From: CAZBWE01 sp964440735
GTDB taxonomy: Bacteria > Planctomycetota > Phycisphaerae > Sedimentisphaerales > Anaerobacaceae
Length of the DNA: 6,119 nucleotides
Direction: 5' to 3'
Assembly (NCBI GenBank): GCA_964440735.1
Contig: CAYTTK010000152.1
Coordinates: forward strand, 1-6,119
Numbering within the stretch: the stretch's first letter is position 1; the number at the start of each line of letters is the position of its first letter. Below the pieces are notes generated by a model that ran no database searches, was not told the DNA's origin, and saw only the letters and a list, made by a program, of their open reading frames with translations. Below are positions 4,868 to 6,119 of the stretch, one piece after another. The position numbers and the translations under genes are program-made.

Positions 4868-5728
4868 TCAAAAGATTCCCAGATCAATTATTATGCCATC
4901 TGGAGGGTATAAATGACTTAGTTTGTGCTTATATTTGATCCCATCATATACATCCTTTACACAAAAGCTGATGTCGAGACGAATGATTTCATCGTTTACA
5001 ATAATAGAAAATGCGCCATCATGATGTGCAGATACATTTATGAATCCGCATGTTTCATATCCTTTCGGATTGCTCACTGTATTGGCTCGACGCCTGTCAC
5101 TGTCTTCACTCGAATCTGGATAGGCGAGCCCTATCTGTTTTTCTCCATCAAACCAACCTATGATATTACGAGTTTGGTTATATTTATTGTTTGCAGGATC
5201 TCTGGGATCAAAATGTTCTGCTGCGTGATATAAAATTCCAAGGTCTTTACGCAATAGAAGATGTGATATATACTCTGCCCCACCATCAACTCCAGCACCA
5301 TATTTAGCAAGATGCTCCTCTTTTGCCTTGATGGACAGAAATGGATGGCCATGATTTAAATCTGCCCAGAAAATGAACTTAAACCAGCCTTTTTCTAGTC
5401 CTTGTTGTAGATGGGATAACATAGATTGAATAAAATTATTCGGTACTTTGAATGTAGCCACATCGTCATATGATTCCACACTGCCTATATATCTGCCAGC
5501 TTTATAATAAACATAATGTGGTAATCTTTCTTTTCGGTTGTAGTGGATTTTGTAATAATCTTCTACTTCTTGTAGGGTATAATACCACAGCGGATTTGCA
5601 TGTGGATGTAATTTACACTCTTCCGCTTTATATTTTATTGAAGCTAAATATTGATGTATCTGTACTACTAAAATTATACTAGCTATAGCTATTAAAATAA
5701 ATATCAATTCCTTTACAGTTTTTTTCAT
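4868..5728 (-). CDS. 286-residue membrane-anchored protein with histidine-rich domain
   Basis: A short basic N-terminus (MKKTVKE) and a hydrophobic segment at about 8-23 (LIFILIAIASIILVV) make a signal anchor, so the remaining 260 residues should lie outside the cytoplasm. That domain is mixed alpha/beta and contains N125-H-G-H128, H168-A-A-E-H172 and S233-A-H-H236-D237, which could together form a metal site. H-A-A-E-H fits the inverted HxxEH zincin pattern, but nothing else resembles an M16 peptidase, so no enzyme is claimed. Near the anchor, QYLASIKY (26-33) almost repeats QYLASVKY of the 151-residue protein. The start is very well supported by AAGGAGGT at 5737-5744. The gene precedes the amidoligase by 50 bp, and the two may be co-expressed. 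I do not recognise the family. Confidence 0.82.
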   Translation of the reverse strand: MKKTVKELIFILIAIASIILVVQIHQYLASIKYKAEECKLHPHANPLWYYTLQEVEDYYKIHYNRKERLPHYVYYKAGRYIGSVESYDDVATFKVPNNFIQSMLSHLQQGLEKGWFKFIFWADLNHGHPFLSIKAKEEHLAKYGAGVDGGAEYISHLLLRKDLGILYHAAEHFDPRDPANNKYNQTRNIIGWFDGEKQIGLAYPDSSEDSDRRRANTVSNPKGYETCGFINVSAHHDGAFSIIVNDEIIRLDISFCVKDVYDGIKYKHKLSHLYPPDGIIIDLGIF

Positions 5729-5736
5729 CCGTCCTT

Positions 5737-5744
5737 ACCTCCTT
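5737..5744 (-). promoter_or_regulatory. Strong ribosome binding site AAGGAGGT
   Basis: This is a full eight-base match to the anti-Shine-Dalgarno of 16S rRNA, placed eight bases before the ATG at 5728. It is the strongest such site in the window. It fixes the start of the 286-residue protein at a basic leader followed by its membrane anchor. Confidence 0.8.
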
Positions 5745-5761
5745 TTTTGTTAATATACAAT

Positions 5762-6118
5762 TCACAGTATGAGCGTTTTTCCATTTTTCTTTTCTTCGTG
5801 TATCTCGTTTCCTACAATAAACACACAGCCACCTATTTGCTTCGCGAAATATTTGTGTTTATACACCTTAAGATGTGTTCTTGACTTCCATAACTTCCAC
5901 CAAAAGCTTGGCCATCTGTTTGATTCCTTTGCCAGCTCTTCTATTCTTTGCCGAACCGCCTCTAAAGTTCTAAAGCTTTCATCAATCTCATATAGAGACT
6001 TGTCCCAGTGCTGCATGACTCCACAGAGGAGGTAGCCTTCAAATTCCTCTACCTGGGGGAAATAATCTTTCTCAACTTTCTCCATATTTCTGACTATTTT
6101 AGATTTTCCTGTGTTCAT
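5762..6118 (-). CDS. 118-residue hypothetical protein, start may lie outside the window
   Basis: The frame is open to the window edge. The ATG at 6118 is the first possible start seen, but its upstream region is absent, so the protein could be longer; M12 is an in-frame alternative without a close ribosome binding site. The visible chain is charged and soluble, with a probable helix at 47-66 (ESFRTLEAVRQRIEELAKES), a tryptophan-rich basic segment at 69-80 (W69, W73, W74, W77 with K and R), and a beta-like end (GGCVFIVGNEI, 96-106). No known motif is recognised. The TGA is 33 bp from the next gene, which has its own strong ribosome binding site. Confidence 0.7.
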   Translation of the reverse strand: MNTGKSKIVRNMEKVEKDYFPQVEEFEGYLLCGVMQHWDKSLYEIDESFRTLEAVRQRIEELAKESNRWPSFWWKLWKSRTHLKVYKHKYFAKQIGGCVFIVGNEIHEEKKNGKTLIL

Positions 6119-6119
6119 A

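Noticed and set aside
5213..5227. M16 peptidase assignment from HAAEH
   Set aside because: The five-residue pattern alone is not specific, and the protein lacks the size and other features of that family.
5158..5352. 64-codon minus-strand ORF inside the 286-residue gene
   Set aside because: It is another frame of a longer gene with a very strong start signal and coherent protein features.
5745..5761. Promoter upstream of the 286-residue gene
   Set aside because: A TATATT hexamer is visible but no credible -35 box lies at 16-18 bp; such hexamers are common in AT-rich DNA.
712..6035. Plus-strand ORFs, for example at 712-963, 1212-1409, 4156-4359, 4522-4824, 4925-5233, 5470-5682 and 5769-6035
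   Set aside because: Each lies opposite a better-supported minus-strand gene, lacks a good ribosome binding site or recognisable motif, and has the low-complexity composition of an antisense frame.

Overview
The window looks like part of a tailed-phage genome (or a prophage or other phage-like element). All convincing genes lie on the minus strand. They are mostly 30 to 300 codons long and are packed with ATGA overlaps or gaps of a few bases, and several resemble small proteins common in phage accessory regions. The DNA is AT-rich, and many starts follow strong Shine-Dalgarno sequences (AAGGAGGT, AGGAGG, GGAGGA), which points to a Bacillota-like host; this is inference, and no structural or replication gene is present to confirm it. 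All three stop codons are used, which fits the standard bacterial code. I saw no tRNA, rRNA, CRISPR array, insertion sequence or convincing terminator, and the longest gap between genes is about 50 bp.

In transcription order (right to left): positions 6118-5762 hold an unrecognised 118-residue protein that may begin outside the window. Positions 5728-4868 encode a 286-residue membrane-anchored protein with a histidine-rich outer domain (NHGH, HAAEH, SAHHD). Positions 4817-3984 encode a phiEco32-type carboxylate-amine (COOH.NH2) ligase of the glutamine-synthetase/GCS-like amidoligase superfamily. Positions 3946-2130 hold a run of small proteins: a 42-residue membrane peptide, a 151-residue two-span phage membrane protein, an 86-residue two-span protein, a 69-residue soluble protein, a probable membrane/zinc-ribbon protein broken by a frameshift at a run of nine T, a 95-residue soluble protein, and a small phage-type gene with no usual start codon and an in-frame TGA.

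Positions 2133-531 form the most striking block: a one-span membrane protein, a proline dehydrogenase (PRODH) homologue, and a membrane/coiled-coil/zinc-ribbon protein, each overlapping the next. The PRODH-like protein keeps the catalytic-site residues of the family but is short and has an altered ATH[ND] motif. Positions 515-1 hold a 30-residue membrane peptide, two small zinc-binding proteins and the first codons of another gene.

The tight packing implies one or a few long leftward transcripts with translational coupling. A reasonable inference is that this is an accessory region serving host-envelope and metabolic takeover: proline oxidation feeding electrons to the membrane, amide or peptide-bond chemistry by the amidoligase, and many small membrane and zinc-binding proteins of unknown role.
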